Shown: one piece after another, positions 1-10,577 of the stretch
How the letters are laid out: the number at the start of each line of letters is the position of its first letter
Position numbering within the stretch: position 1 is the first letter of the stretch
NCBI RefSeq assembly: GCF_002950945.1
Contig: NZ_CP012673.1
Span: 372,001 to 436,000 of the forward strand
DNA length: 64,000 bases
Source of the DNA: Sorangium cellulosum
GTDB lineage: Bacteria > Myxococcota_A > Polyangia > Polyangiales > Polyangiaceae
Reading direction: 5' to 3'
The notes under the pieces: model-generated
Seen by the model: the letters and a program-made list of their open reading frames with translations, nothing else
The model's database searches: none
Told to the model about the DNA's origin: nothing
Made by a program: the position numbers and the translations under genes

Positions 1-1059
<1,059 letters not shown>

Positions 1060-1187
1060 CGTCCGGAGCAGCACCCCGAGGCGCCGGATGAGCTTGATCC
1101 ACGCGGCGAGCGCCCGGGCTGGACGGGGCTGCATCGCGCGCCGTATGCGTTTACTGTACGCGCACCTACGCTCATAAGGAGGCGACG

Positions 1188-1742
1188 ATGACGACACGGA
1201 CCTGGTTGGTGGCGCTCGCGATGCTCACGGCGATTGGATGCGGAAGCGAGGGCGGCGAGACAGAGGGCCTGCCCTGCACAGGCGAAGGATGTTCGTGCAG
1301 CGGGGCCGACTGTGAGTGCATGGCGGGCACCGATTGCAAGACCGAGTGTGGTGCGACGGCGTGCTCGCTCGACTGCAGGGCGAACTCCAAGTGCCAGGGC
1401 AGCAGCGAGGGAGCGCTCACGCTCACGTGCCTCGACACGAGCGAGTGCAAGGGCAGCGGCGGAGACGGGAGCGTGATCTCGTGCACGCAGGCGTCGAGCT
1501 GCGATCTGAAGGCCGGCGCCGGGGCCACGGCGACCTGCGGGGACGAGGCCGCGTGCAAGCTCAACCTGGGCGCGGGCGCCTCCATTCGCTGTGCGCAAGG
1601 GAGCACCTGCGATCTCAAGTGCGACGCGGATTGTGTCGTGGAGTGCATCGAGGCGGCGCAGTGCACGGTGAGCTGTGGCGCCGACGCCACACCCGGCGTG
1701 GCGTGTCCGGACGGACGCGTGGTATGCGGCAGGGAGTGCTGA
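1188..1742 (+). CDS. Cysteine-rich secreted lipoprotein, unknown function
   Basis: The 184-residue product starts at an ATG preceded by a strong ribosome-binding site (aaggaggcgacg). An N-terminal signal ends in a lipobox (LTAIGC), so it is probably lipidated at Cys18. The mature part is very unusual: about 26 cysteines in 166 residues, often as CxC or CxxxC pairs separated by Gly/Ser/Ala-rich stretches, with repeating units such as SSCDLK and STCDLK. This suggests a repetitive fold held by many disulfides, as in several myxobacterial surface proteins. No catalytic motif is visible and I do not recognise a named family. It lies between an exporter and a carboxylesterase on the same strand, with no sign of tight coupling. 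Confidence 0.75.
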   Translation: MTTRTWLVALAMLTAIGCGSEGGETEGLPCTGEGCSCSGADCECMAGTDCKTECGATACSLDCRANSKCQGSSEGALTLTCLDTSECKGSGGDGSVISCTQASSCDLKAGAGATATCGDEAACKLNLGAGASIRCAQGSTCDLKCDADCVVECIEAAQCTVSCGADATPGVACPDGRVVCGREC

Positions 1743-1979
1743 GGAGCACGCGCTCCGTCTGGCTCTGATGAGCCTGGGCCAGGCGTACGGCACCCCCGAA
1801 GAGAGCGATGAGCGCGAGTCCATCCCGTCCTTCATCGCGCCGTCGACATCGCGCCGTCGATCTCGGCGTGACGTTCTTCGACACACCAGGCCCCCCGCGG
1901 CTTGCACAGGCGAAAGTTCTAGAGTTTCCTGTCCGCCAAAGGACGACGCGTCGAGTCCCTCGGCGCCAAGGAGACGTTC

Positions 1980-3650
1980 ATGGCCAATCGCTTCTCATTT
2001 CCGCACGTGCTCCTCCTCGGCCTGCTCGCGGCAGCCTGTGACTCGGGCGATCCCGCTCCTGGGGGCGCCGGCGCGGGCGGCGCGGGCGGCGCTGGCGGCG
2101 CTGGTGGCGCTGGCGGCGCTGGTGGCGCGGGCGGCGGCGAGCCCGCCTCCCTGCTCGTCGAGACCGACAAGGGGCCGGTGGAAGGCGCGGTTGCCGGCGC
2201 GACGCGCACCTTCCTCGGCATCCCCTTCGCCGCGCCGCCCACCGGGGAGCTGCGCTGGAGACCGCCCGCGCCCCACGAGCCGTGGACCGAGCCGAGAAAG
2301 GCGATTGAAGCAGGACCCGCCTGCTCGCAGACAGCGTTCCTCGATACGGCGCTCGCGCCGGGCTCGGGGGAGGATTGCCTCACGGTGAACGTCTGGACGC
2401 CGGAGCGCCCGGCGTCCTCGTCCTTGCCCGTGCTCGTGTGGATCTACGGCGGGGCGTTCGTGAGCGGGAGCGGAACGCTCCCCGATTACGACGGCAGGGT
2501 CCTCTCCGAGACGACCGGCGCGGTGGTGGTCACCCTCAATTACCGCCTTGGCCCCTTCGGGTTCCTCGCGCTCCCGGGGCTCAAGTCGGAGGATCCCGAT
2601 CACCCCTCGACGGGCGCGTACGGCCTCGAGGATCAGCGCGCGGCGCTCGAGTGGGTGAAGGCCAACATCGCCGCGTTCGGCGGGGATCCGGGCAAGGTCA
2701 CCCTGTTCGGCGAGTCCGCCGGCGGCATCAGCGCCTGCATGCACCTCGTATCCCCGCGGAGTAAGGGCCTGTTCCAGCGCACGATCATCCAGAGCGGGCC
2801 GTGCGACACCGCGACGGACGAGGCGACCGCCACCGCGCAGGGCGAGCAGCTCGTCGAGGCGCTGGGCTGCACGGACGCGCCCTCGGTGCTCGAGTGCCTG
2901 CGCGGCAAGTCGACCGAGGAGGTCGCGGCCGCGCTGCCGGAGGACGCCGATCTCTTCTTCGGCGGCGGCCCGCGCTGGTTCCCGGTCATCGATGGCTGGA
3001 ATCTCCCCGACGTGCCGAGCAAGCTGCTCGAGGCCGGCAGCTTCGAGAAGATGCCGACGATCCTCGGCAGCAACGCTGACGAGGGCACGCTCTTCGCTGC
3101 GAGCGGGGCCGCGGGGGCCGTCGCCGATGACGCCGGGTTCGAGGCGCTCGCCGAGGCGATCGTACCCGGCCACGGCAAGGACGTGGTGGAGCTCTATCCG
3201 ACCGCGACCTACGGCTCGGCTGCGGCCGCGGTGACGGCGGCGGTGGGCGACTGGTACTTCGTATGCCCGACGCGGCGGGCGGCGCGGGCGATGGCCGGGG
3301 CGGGCGCGGCGACCTACCTCTACCACTTCACCTATGCGCCCCAAGGCGCGCTCCTCGACGGTTTCGGGGCCTTCCATTCAGCCGAGATCAGATACGTGTT
3401 CGGCAACCCGGGCCAGCTCCTGCCGGAGCCGCTGACCCAGGACGAGCTCGCGCTGTCGCAGGCGATCATGGGGTACTGGTCCCGCCACGCGGAGAGCGGG
3501 GATCCGAACGGCGGAAACGCCGTCGCGTGGCCGAGATACGATGAGGAGACCGACGAGAACATCGTGCTCGATCTCTCCATCTCCACGCAGGCCGGGCTGA
3601 AGAAGGAGCTCTGCGACGCGTGGGACGGCTTCGCCGCAGGAGCGCCCTGA
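1980..3650 (+). CDS. Carboxylesterase type B lipoprotein
   Basis: A 556-residue alpha/beta hydrolase of the carboxylesterase/cholinesterase family that hydrolyses carboxylic esters at the cell surface or in the periplasm. The signal peptide ends in a lipobox with Cys20, followed by a Gly-Ala repeat linker (residues 24-50). The core begins with the typical FLGIPFAAPPTGELRW block. The nucleophile is Ser246 in GESAGG, the acid Glu lies in NADEGTLF, and His466 lies in FHSAEIRYVFG, so the triad is complete. The EDCLTVNVWTP motif is also present. The ATG follows the motif aaggagacgttc. Length is normal for the family. The linker is encoded by short tandem repeats. Substrate unknown. Confidence 0.93.
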   Translation: MANRFSFPHVLLLGLLAAACDSGDPAPGGAGAGGAGGAGGAGGAGGAGGAGGGEPASLLVETDKGPVEGAVAGATRTFLGIPFAAPPTGELRWRPPAPHEPWTEPRKAIEAGPACSQTAFLDTALAPGSGEDCLTVNVWTPERPASSSLPVLVWIYGGAFVSGSGTLPDYDGRVLSETTGAVVVTLNYRLGPFGFLALPGLKSEDPDHPSTGAYGLEDQRAALEWVKANIAAFGGDPGKVTLFGESAGGISACMHLVSPRSKGLFQRTIIQSGPCDTATDEATATAQGEQLVEALGCTDAPSVLECLRGKSTEEVAAALPEDADLFFGGGPRWFPVIDGWNLPDVPSKLLEAGSFEKMPTILGSNADEGTLFAASGAAGAVADDAGFEALAEAIVPGHGKDVVELYPTATYGSAAAAVTAAVGDWYFVCPTRRAARAMAGAGAATYLYHFTYAPQGALLDGFGAFHSAEIRYVFGNPGQLLPEPLTQDELALSQAIMGYWSRHAESGDPNGGNAVAWPRYDEETDENIVLDLSISTQAGLKKELCDAWDGFAAGAP

Positions 3651-3714
3651 CCGCGGGACCACGCCGGCGTCCCCGCAGGAGGCCCGGGTTCTGCCGGAGA
3701 GGAACCAGCGGCGA

Positions 3715-4461
3715 TCAGAGCCAGCCGAGGACGGACCAGTTGAGGAAGTGAGCGACCGACGAGGGGATGGTGGAGCGGGATCGCTCCCGGGTGATACCCC
3801 AGATGACGCCCCATCCCACGTTGCCGGCGAAGACCATCGGCGAGAGATCGGCGTGGTAGGCCGCGAAGACGATCGAGGTGACGCCGATGGCGACCGCGGG
3901 GGAGAACCGCGCCCGCAGCGCCGGCTGAAGGTAGCCGCGGAAGATGACCTCCTCGCCGAACACGACGTGGACGGCCACCAGCACCAGGAGCACCCGCTGC
4001 CGGAGGCTGTATCCGGTGACCTGCTGCCAGGCTTCGCCGAGCGAGGTATCGATGGTGTAGAGGCGGAACGCGATGTAGAGGAGGCCGGCGGCGAAGACCC
4101 CCACGCCGAGCGCGAGGTTCTGGCCGAGGCGATCCCGCGAGAAGCCGAGATCGCGCCACGAGACGCGGGCCACGCCGTGGAGGAAGACGAGCACGAAGAC
4201 CACGGAGAGCGCGGTCAGGATCACGTTCTCGACGAGCTCCGGCGTGCTCCCCGTCCGCCGCTCCTCGCCGCGATCCAGCGCCGGCTTGAGGATGCCGTAG
4301 AGCACGGCGCCGAAGATGGCCATGCGCAGCGCCACGAGGCCGAACGCCCAGGAGATCTGCTTCCAGCTCCCCCAGGGCCACCGCGGGGCGGGTAGGTGAC
4401 TCGAGCGCCCGCCAGCGGGGCCGCTTGAACGTGCGTCGTCGCGGGGTGCCGTCTCCTCCAT
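3715..4461 (-). CDS. CPBP-family intramembrane metalloprotease
   Basis: A multi-pass membrane protein of the CPBP (CAAX protease and bacteriocin-processing, Abi) family. The hallmark motifs are present: EEVIFRGYLQP, which carries the paired Glu and Arg, and downstream FAAYHADLSP plus an Asn in FAGNVGW, which together provide the metal-binding residues inside the membrane. About seven hydrophobic segments are seen. I chose the ATG at 4461 (248 residues) because gaggtttcc lies just upstream; an alternative start at 4494 would add 11 polar residues. It converges with the carboxylesterase gene. Family members process prenylated or peptide substrates or act in immunity to bacteriocins; the substrate here cannot be inferred. 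Confidence 0.85.
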   Translation of the reverse strand: MEETAPRDDARSSGPAGGRSSHLPAPRWPWGSWKQISWAFGLVALRMAIFGAVLYGILKPALDRGEERRTGSTPELVENVILTALSVVFVLVFLHGVARVSWRDLGFSRDRLGQNLALGVGVFAAGLLYIAFRLYTIDTSLGEAWQQVTGYSLRQRVLLVLVAVHVVFGEEVIFRGYLQPALRARFSPAVAIGVTSIVFAAYHADLSPMVFAGNVGWGVIWGITRERSRSTIPSSVAHFLNWSVLGWL

Positions 4462-4717
4462 GGAAACCTCCGTCTGGGGGCATGGACCGCGCACGCCCCT
4501 CGAAGTTCCGCGCGAGCCGGGGCCGCCCGCGGGCGCCTCACGTCGCCCTCGCCGCCCCCCGCCGCCGCCCTCGCTGGACGCAAGACGCGGCGGCTCCCCC
4601 GACCCGGGTCGCCAGAACCAGGGGTCGCCCCGGCCCGGGTCGGGTTGCAGCTCGCTCGCGTCGCAGAGGGCCGCCTCAGACCGCCGCCCGAGGCGGAGGG
4701 AGCTCTCTCGCGAAGAG

Positions 4718-4734
4718 CATGAATGAACTTCATG
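4718..4734. promoter_or_regulatory. Inverted repeat in AT-rich intergenic region
   Basis: A six-base dyad CATGAA-TGAAC-TTCATG lies at the edge of an AT-rich island (about 4718-4800) between the divergently transcribed CPBP protease and hydrolase genes. In a genome this GC-rich such an island usually marks control DNA. It could be an operator for either gene. The rest of the 606-base intergenic stretch (4462-5067) holds no convincing gene. Confidence 0.35.
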
Positions 4735-4820
4735 ATTCTTTGCATTATTTCACAGAATAGTTTTCGAAATTGAACCAAATAAATGGCAGCGGATGTCGCA
4801 TAGTGAACGTAGTGTGCCCA

Positions 4821-4849
4821 TTGACGAGGCAAAAGTCCGCGCCTAGTAA
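4821..4849 (+). promoter_or_regulatory. Candidate sigma-70 promoter for the CBM2/hydrolase gene
   Basis: TTGACG (4821-4826, five of six consensus bases) is followed after exactly 17 bases by TAGTAA (4844-4849, three of six). The spacing is ideal and the position is about 220 bases before the likely start of the downstream gene, giving a long 5' leader. This is a sequence match only. Confidence 0.4.
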
Positions 4850-5067
4850 CGAGAGCGCCCGGTTCGTGCAGGAGTGATCTCCGGCATCACCTCTGAGTCA
4901 CGGCATCGCGCATGCGCGTAGGGGCATTCACGACTCTAGCCATCCGGTGAATCCGGAAGCCAGATTGGTTCGAGCATCAACAGACCTGCGTGACGCAGGG
5001 GTTGCATCGTCGCCCTGCGAACGAGGCACGACGATCGGACGCTTCATCACCAACTTGGGTAAGATCT

Positions 5068-7506
5068 ATGCACAACTTCCAGAGCAGATGGGACATGCGG
5101 GTGGCCGCTGCAGCGCTGGCGCTGCTGCCGGCGTGCAGCGACGGCTCGACGGAGCCGATCAACACGTCGCAGGCCGCGCTGCAGGGCACGAACGGGATCA
5201 GCGCCGATCTCGTGATCGACTCGCAGTGGGGTCAGGGTTACTGCACGCACATCACCGTGAGCAACCAGCACCCGAGCGCCACGACGGGGACGTGGAGCGT
5301 CGAGCTCAACGTCGGCCCGGGCGCCATCTTTTCGTCCTGGGACGGCACGTTCAGCGGAAGCACGGGTCAGATCACGGTCACTCCTCAAGGCAATAACGCG
5401 GCGATCCCTCCCTCGGGCAGCGGCCAGTTCGGCTTCTGCGCCAGCATCCCGAGCCCGGGGATCCAGCCGGCCCTGCTGTCGGTGAGCAGCGACCTGCCGC
5501 CGATCGGCAGCGGCGTCGCGATCGCGGAGTACAAGTTCCCGGCCGCGATCGACGGGCTGGTCAGCCCTGATTACGCGACCGAGCTCTGGGCGTCCTTCTA
5601 CCGCCCGGCGAGCCTCGAGGCCGGCCGGCAGTACCCGCTGCTCGTGTTCATGCACGGGAACCACCCCACGTGCGGCACGGGCGAAAACCCCCGTTATGAC
5701 AACAACAACCAGTATGCCGAGACGGGGACGTGCCCGGCGAACTACGTCGTCGTCCCCAACCATCGCGGCTACGACTACATCGCCGAGGATCTCGCCACGC
5801 GCGGCTACTTCGTCGTGTCCATCAACACGAACCGGGGCATCCACGCCGCCTCGGGCACGCCGAGCGACGAGTTCGTCATCGGGCCGCGCGGACGCCTGCT
5901 GCTCCGCCACCTGGAGCGGCTGAGCCGCTGGGACAGCGGAGCCGAGCCGACTCCCCCGGAGGTCGGCGTGGATCTGCTCGATCGGATCGACTTCGACCAG
6001 GTTGGCCTGATGGGTCACTCGCGCGGCGGCGAGGCCGTGCGGTTCGCCTACAACGAGTACCGCCGGACCGGCAGCCCCTGGCCTGCGCTGATCGAGAGCC
6101 CGGTGAGCATCCGCGGGATCTTCGAGATCGGTCCGACCGATCAGGGCCAGAACGGCCAGTTCCTGAACGCCGACCAGACGGCCTGGAACGTGATCCTGCC
6201 GGCCTGCGACTGGGACCTGAGCAGCCTGCCCGGGCTGCGCCCGTTCGATCGCATGATGAGCATCGTCGAGCCGGTGCCCTTCTTCAAGTCATTCTATCAT
6301 GTGTGGGGCGCCAATCACAATTACTACAACAGCGAGTGGCAGATCGCGGACGGGAACAGCGGCGGGATCCAGGGCTGCATCGACCATGAGGAGCTCTTCG
6401 ATCCGCTGGAGTACGGCTCGCCGGCGCAGCGCGAGACGGGTCGCTTCGCGGCCGTCGAGTTCTTCACCGCCAACGTGGGCGCGGAGCGCGACGAGGCCGC
6501 GAACGCCCTGTTCGACCCCGCCTTCCCCTTCCCGAACGTCCCGTACCGCGTCCGCCGCGGCTATCACCCGGGCGGCGACTCCACCTACAGCCTGTTGCTC
6601 GAGGATTTCATCAATCCGACCGGCACGAGCTCCTACGGCCTGCCGAACACCACCGGCGGCACCATCTCGGTGGAGCACATCACCCTGTCCGGACACGATC
6701 CTTCGCACACGGTCGCCTGGATCCACGACGTGGTCCCGGGCAGCTCGACGTTCTTCCAGTCGAACTGGTCCACCGTCGGCACGGGCTTCGATCTCACGGG
6801 GTACGACTACCTCGATCTTCGCGCCGACCGCAGCTGGGGCTCCGACCCGACCGAGGTATCGTTCCTGGTCGAGCTCGTGAACGCCGACGACACCCGATCG
6901 AGCGCCGTCGCCATCGACGACTACCTCGAGCTCGGTCCACCGCCGCGCGGCGGCCTCACGCAGCCGACCGCGCGCATTCCGCTCTCCTTGTTCAGCGGCG
7001 CCACGCTCGGGTCGGTGCGCGGGGTTCGCCTGACCTTCACCACCCCGCTCGACGGAAACAGCGTGTACCTGGCGAACATCCGCGCCACCCGCGCCACCAC
7101 CGAGACCCTCGCAGCCTCGGGTCGGCTCGCCCCCGCCGCGTCGAGCGCGGCGCCGCCGAGCTCCCTCGCGCGCGTCGCCGGCACGACCATCCCCGAGCCG
7201 CGACGGATCGCGGCCGGCAATGTCATCAAGAGCGTCAGGAGCAGCGGACCCGACGCGGTCGAGCTCACGCTCACGAGCGCCGAGTTCTTCGACCTCCGCG
7301 CCACCAACCTGGTGCTCACGGTCGGCGCCGAGCGAAGCACCCGGGCTCGCCATCCGAACGGCGATCTCCACACCGTCCAGTTCCTGCTCCCGCGCGCCGC
7401 CTTCGACCGCCTCGCCGCGCAGGAGCCGGTGAGGGTCGACTACGGCGCAGGCTCCTCCGTGGTCTGGGACTTCGGTCACCTCGACAAGGTGGCGCTCGGC
7501 CGGTGA
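5068..7506 (+). CDS. CBM2-like module fused to alpha/beta hydrolase, lipoprotein
   Basis: The product is about 812 residues. The start at 5068 gives a clean signal peptide with lipobox ALLPAC; an upstream ATG-less extension (from GTG 4990) lacks signal character. Residues about 35-130 resemble a family 2 carbohydrate-binding module: two Cys far apart (GYCTH and FGFCA), Trp in SSWDGTFSG and a beta-rich pattern. Then follows a hydrolase core with FMHGNHPTCG (oxyanion region) and nucleophile Ser318 in GHSRGGEA. A further beta-rich region (about 560-690) and a C-terminal domain complete it. The domain order suggests an esterase or lipase acting on cell-wall polysaccharide or polyester substrates near the outer membrane. 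The exact substrate is not predictable from the sequence. Confidence 0.8.
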   Translation: MHNFQSRWDMRVAAAALALLPACSDGSTEPINTSQAALQGTNGISADLVIDSQWGQGYCTHITVSNQHPSATTGTWSVELNVGPGAIFSSWDGTFSGSTGQITVTPQGNNAAIPPSGSGQFGFCASIPSPGIQPALLSVSSDLPPIGSGVAIAEYKFPAAIDGLVSPDYATELWASFYRPASLEAGRQYPLLVFMHGNHPTCGTGENPRYDNNNQYAETGTCPANYVVVPNHRGYDYIAEDLATRGYFVVSINTNRGIHAASGTPSDEFVIGPRGRLLLRHLERLSRWDSGAEPTPPEVGVDLLDRIDFDQVGLMGHSRGGEAVRFAYNEYRRTGSPWPALIESPVSIRGIFEIGPTDQGQNGQFLNADQTAWNVILPACDWDLSSLPGLRPFDRMMSIVEPVPFFKSFYHVWGANHNYYNSEWQIADGNSGGIQGCIDHEELFDPLEYGSPAQRETGRFAAVEFFTANVGAERDEAANALFDPAFPFPNVPYRVRRGYHPGGDSTYSLLLEDFINPTGTSSYGLPNTTGGTISVEHITLSGHDPSHTVAWIHDVVPGSSTFFQSNWSTVGTGFDLTGYDYLDLRADRSWGSDPTEVSFLVELVNADDTRSSAVAIDDYLELGPPPRGGLTQPTARIPLSLFSGATLGSVRGVRLTFTTPLDGNSVYLANIRATRATTETLAASGRLAPAASSAAPPSSLARVAGTTIPEPRRIAAGNVIKSVRSSGPDAVELTLTSAEFFDLRATNLVLTVGAERSTRARHPNGDLHTVQFLLPRAAFDRLAAQEPVRVDYGAGSSVVWDFGHLDKVALGR

Positions 7507-7515
7507 GCCGACGAC

Positions 7516-7556
7516 GGCGCGCCCCGGCCGGCATCGCGGCCGAGCCGGGGCGCGCC
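7516..7556 (+). terminator. Strong GC-rich hairpin after the CBM2/hydrolase gene
   Basis: A perfect 13-bp stem (GGCGCGCCCCGGC at 7516-7528 pairing with 7544-7556) around a 15-base loop begins 9 bases after the stop codon. There is no T-run, so it may act as a Rho-independent-like terminator or as an mRNA-stabilising end. It lies between convergent genes. Confidence 0.6.
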
Positions 7557-7639
7557 GCCCGCGTGTGATCTGCCGTATCAGCCCACCGGCCTCCTTCGAG
7601 TAGAGTCGACGCTTCCTCGGTGATGCCTCGGCGCTGCGT

Positions 7640-8836
7640 TCAACCTCGGTTCGAGTAATCGGGGAGCTCGATCTTGTCGGCCGGCGATGAGCCGGACCCG
7701 CCCGCGCGGCGCCGCAGCAGGGGACTGGACGCAACACGAATGACCTTGTAGAGGAGCGAGATCCCGAGCCTCGACTTCGGATACATGATCCAGGGGACGC
7801 CAGGTGGGAGCTTCTGGGCCTGGTCGACATAGGGGCGCATGAGCTTTTCATAGGCCGCGAAGGCGTCGCGATGGCTGGAGCGCCGCGACAGCTCGCCCGC
7901 GAGCACGTAAGTGCCGACGAGCGCGAGGCTCGCGCTCACTCCGCTGACCGGCGACGCACAGTGCGCAGCGTCACCCGCGAGCGCGGCGCGACCGTGGGAC
8001 CAGCGCGGCGCCATGACCTGGCTGACCGAGTCGAAATAGACGTCCTCGCACTCGGCCAGCGCGGCGAGCACCCGCGGCGATTCCCAGCCGGCGTCGGCGA
8101 AGACGCGCGTGATGAGCGCCTTCTGCTCGGCGGCGCTCAGCCTCTCGTAGCCGCGCGGGGGCGAGAGGAACCACAGCGACGCCCGGGTGGTGCCCACATT
8201 GTCTGGACGCAGGATGATCGCTCGTTTGCCGGGGGCGATGTACCAGCGAGCCCAGGCGCTGTCGGATCCCCCGCGAGGAATCGTGAAATAACTGCCATAG
8301 AGGCCGAGCTGGCGAATCCGGGGCTCATCGCCGACGATGAGCGTACGGGTTCGTGAGCGGATGCCATCGGCGGCGACCACGAGGTCGAAATCGCGCTCGG
8401 CACCCTTCTCGAAGGAGACCGTCACCCGGTCGCCGTGGTCTCGGAGGCCCGTGATCTGGTCACCAAAGATATACTCCGTCGTGTCCCGGGTGCGGTCGTA
8501 GAGGATCCTGGCGAGGTCACCGCGAAGGATCTCGAGCTCCTGTGTAAACCCGCCGGTGTCCGCGTTCGCCGCGGGGATCTCGGCCTTGGTCACGTCGTGT
8601 TCGTCGACGAAGCGGAGCCCCTGCTCCCCCGTCGTGGCGGCTCGGATGTCGCCTTCGATCCCCATGCGGCGCACGACCTCCCGCGCCGCGCCCTGGATGT
8701 CGATGTTCTGCCCGCCGAGCCGGAGCGCGGCGGCACGCTCCACGATGACGGGTCGGAATCCGTAACGCGCAAGCCAGAAGGCAAGGGCGGGACCGGCGAT
8801 ACTCGCGCCCGATATCAAAACCGTCCGATGTTCCAT
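7640..8836 (-). CDS. FAD-dependent monooxygenase (PHBH/TetX-like)
   Basis: A 398-residue class A flavoprotein hydroxylase, which uses NAD(P)H and O2 to hydroxylate an organic substrate. The FAD-binding Rossmann motif is slightly divergent (GASIAGPALAFWLA, residues 10-23). The DG motif appears as VVAADGIRSRTR and the second FAD motif as ALAGDAAHCASP, so cofactor binding looks complete. The N-terminal IVERAAALRLGGQNIDI is typical of the subgroup of small-molecule and antibiotic-modifying hydroxylases. Its ATG follows ggagctaatcatcc. It is upstream of nothing obviously coupled: the carboxylesterase ends 217 bases upstream on the same strand. The substrate is unknown. Confidence 0.9.
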   Translation of the reverse strand: MEHRTVLISGASIAGPALAFWLARYGFRPVIVERAAALRLGGQNIDIQGAAREVVRRMGIEGDIRAATTGEQGLRFVDEHDVTKAEIPAANADTGGFTQELEILRGDLARILYDRTRDTTEYIFGDQITGLRDHGDRVTVSFEKGAERDFDLVVAADGIRSRTRTLIVGDEPRIRQLGLYGSYFTIPRGGSDSAWARWYIAPGKRAIILRPDNVGTTRASLWFLSPPRGYERLSAAEQKALITRVFADAGWESPRVLAALAECEDVYFDSVSQVMAPRWSHGRAALAGDAAHCASPVSGVSASLALVGTYVLAGELSRRSSHRDAFAAYEKLMRPYVDQAQKLPPGVPWIMYPKSRLGISLLYKVIRVASSPLLRRRAGGSGSSPADKIELPDYSNRG

Positions 8837-9053
8837 GGATGATTAGCTCCATTCCCCGGGGCGGCATCGGCGGGGAGGCCTTGGGCGGATCGATGTTCCC
8901 ATGACCGGCTGTTCGCGCACGACCCGGCGGAGCGCCCTTAACCGGCCCGAAGGTCGGTCCAGCGCTGGCTTCTACCACGATCCTGCTCGAAAAAAAAGGA
9001 GCATAGCCTTCCATGTACCCCGCCATCGCCACATGCCGATGTCCCGCTTCGAG

Positions 9054-10577
9054 CTACCGCTCGGCCCGTGGGGCTCTCCGCGGGGCGCGGCGCCATGCCG
9101 CTCCGGCCGGATCGCCGACCGGGCCGATCACCGACGCAAACCGCATCGTCTGCCGGTCCCAAGCCCGGTATTCCGGCCACGGCGCGCAGGCGGTGGGCTC
9201 GCCCGTGCGCGCAAACCCGGTCCAGGCGCCGCGGATCACCGCCGAGAGGTCGGCGAGCTCGGCAGCGGCTGCCCCCTGCACCATGGGCGCGCCGCGCCAT
9301 GCGTGCGGGTTGCCGAACACGAACGGGAGCTCCAGGCAATGACACGCTTTGAAGGGCGTGCCGGGCGGCGCCCAGTCGAACTGGTAGACCCACACGCGGG
9401 CGCCAGCCTCGGCGGCGGCCTCCGCAAACCGCAGAGATGGAAACAGGAAGGTGTAATCGGTCACCAGATCGCTCAGCAGGTCCACCGCCCTGCCGCCGGG
9501 ACGCCTCTGCCGATACCGCTCGATGGCGTCCTCGTGCCCTGCCAGCGCGGCGAAGCGCCCGGCCAGCTGCGCCGCATCAGGGTCATGCTCCTGCGCTGAG
9601 GGATCGCAAAAGAAGGCGTTCGCCTCCTCGCGGGTGGTGCCGACGATCAGGTCCACGCGCGCCGCTCCGGCGCCCTCCGCCGCGGAATCGAGGAAGCGCG
9701 CGGGGTCGGCGAGGTGGTCGATCACGGGCATGAAAGGCGGGACGACCTGGCCGAAACGCGCGGTGGCGCGGGCCAGCGCTCCCGTCGCTTCCAGGAAGCG
9801 CTCGGCAGGCTCCGCCTTCACGCGCGCGGCGACGTCGGGCGGGTGCCCCCGATCGATCGCCAGCAGGGCCAGCAGCCGGTCTCCGCGCTCGCTCGCGGTC
9901 GCCGCGGACAGGGGCGGAAGGCCTGCGGGAGCGCTCTGCAGAATGGCCCTCCGGAACAGGCGCCGCGCGTCCGGCATCGTCAAGAGGCACAGGATCGCGT
10001 GCGCTCCGGCCGATTGCCCCATGATGGTTATCCGGTCCGGATCGCCGCCGAACGCGGCAATGTGCTCCCGGACCCATGTCAGGGCCGCGATTATATCGAG
10101 GAGGCCGAGCGTCCCGTCACTGAGGCCGGGGTGGTACAGAAAACCGAGCGCGCCCAGGCGGTAATTGACGCCCACGACGACCACGTCGCCATCCCGGGCG
10201 AGCGCCGCGCCGTCGTACCAGTCCAGCGATCCCGCGCCGCTCATGTACGCGCCGCCGTGCAGCCAGACCAGGACCGGCCGGGACCCGCCGTCAATGGCCG
10301 GCGCCGAGATCGTGAGCGTGAGGCAGTCCTCGCCCTGCGCAGCGCTCGGCATGTCGCCCATCGCGGCGCGCAGGCGGGAAGGTCGTTGCGGCGCGATCGG
10401 CCCGTGCTGGCGCGCGTCGCGGGCTCCGGTCCACGCGGAGACGCGGCGCGGGGGAGCGAAGCGCAGCTCCCCGACGGGCGGCGCCGCATAGGGCACGCCG
10501 CGAAACTGTGCCACGCCGCCATGTCGAGTCCCTTGCATGTCACCGAGCGAAGTCCGCGCGACGAGTGATTCCGTCAT
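9054..10577 (-). CDS. Carboxylesterase type B, cytoplasmic
   Basis: A 507-residue esterase of the carboxylesterase/cholinesterase family, distinct from the lipoprotein at 1980. The start ATG at 10577 is preceded by aaaggactggaccc and the first residues (MTESLVARTSLG) show no signal peptide, so it probably acts in the cytoplasm. Family blocks are FRGVPYAAPPVGELRF, EDCLTLTISAP, the nucleophile elbow GQSAGAHA, the acid in TREEANAF and the His region KACHCLELPFVFG. It faces the TetR gene at 10812 across a 234-base GC-rich gap, the classic arrangement of a repressor controlling a divergent catabolic or detoxifying enzyme. The enzyme may remove an ester that is also the TetR ligand; that link is inferred. 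Confidence 0.92.
   Translation of the reverse strand: MTESLVARTSLGDMQGTRHGGVAQFRGVPYAAPPVGELRFAPPRRVSAWTGARDARQHGPIAPQRPSRLRAAMGDMPSAAQGEDCLTLTISAPAIDGGSRPVLVWLHGGAYMSGAGSLDWYDGAALARDGDVVVVGVNYRLGALGFLYHPGLSDGTLGLLDIIAALTWVREHIAAFGGDPDRITIMGQSAGAHAILCLLTMPDARRLFRRAILQSAPAGLPPLSAATASERGDRLLALLAIDRGHPPDVAARVKAEPAERFLEATGALARATARFGQVVPPFMPVIDHLADPARFLDSAAEGAGAARVDLIVGTTREEANAFFCDPSAQEHDPDAAQLAGRFAALAGHEDAIERYRQRRPGGRAVDLLSDLVTDYTFLFPSLRFAEAAAEAGARVWVYQFDWAPPGTPFKACHCLELPFVFGNPHAWRGAPMVQGAAAAELADLSAVIRGAWTGFARTGEPTACAPWPEYRAWDRQTMRFASVIGPVGDPAGAAWRRAPRRAPRAER

Noticed and set aside
1995..3377. 460-residue minus-strand frame antisense to the carboxylesterase
   Set aside because: Arg/Glu/Gly-rich with no motif, fully antisense to a gene with an intact catalytic triad.
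4740..5000. tRNA-like sequence near ggttcgagcatc
   Set aside because: No cloverleaf can be drawn from the flanking bases; only the T-loop-like word is present.
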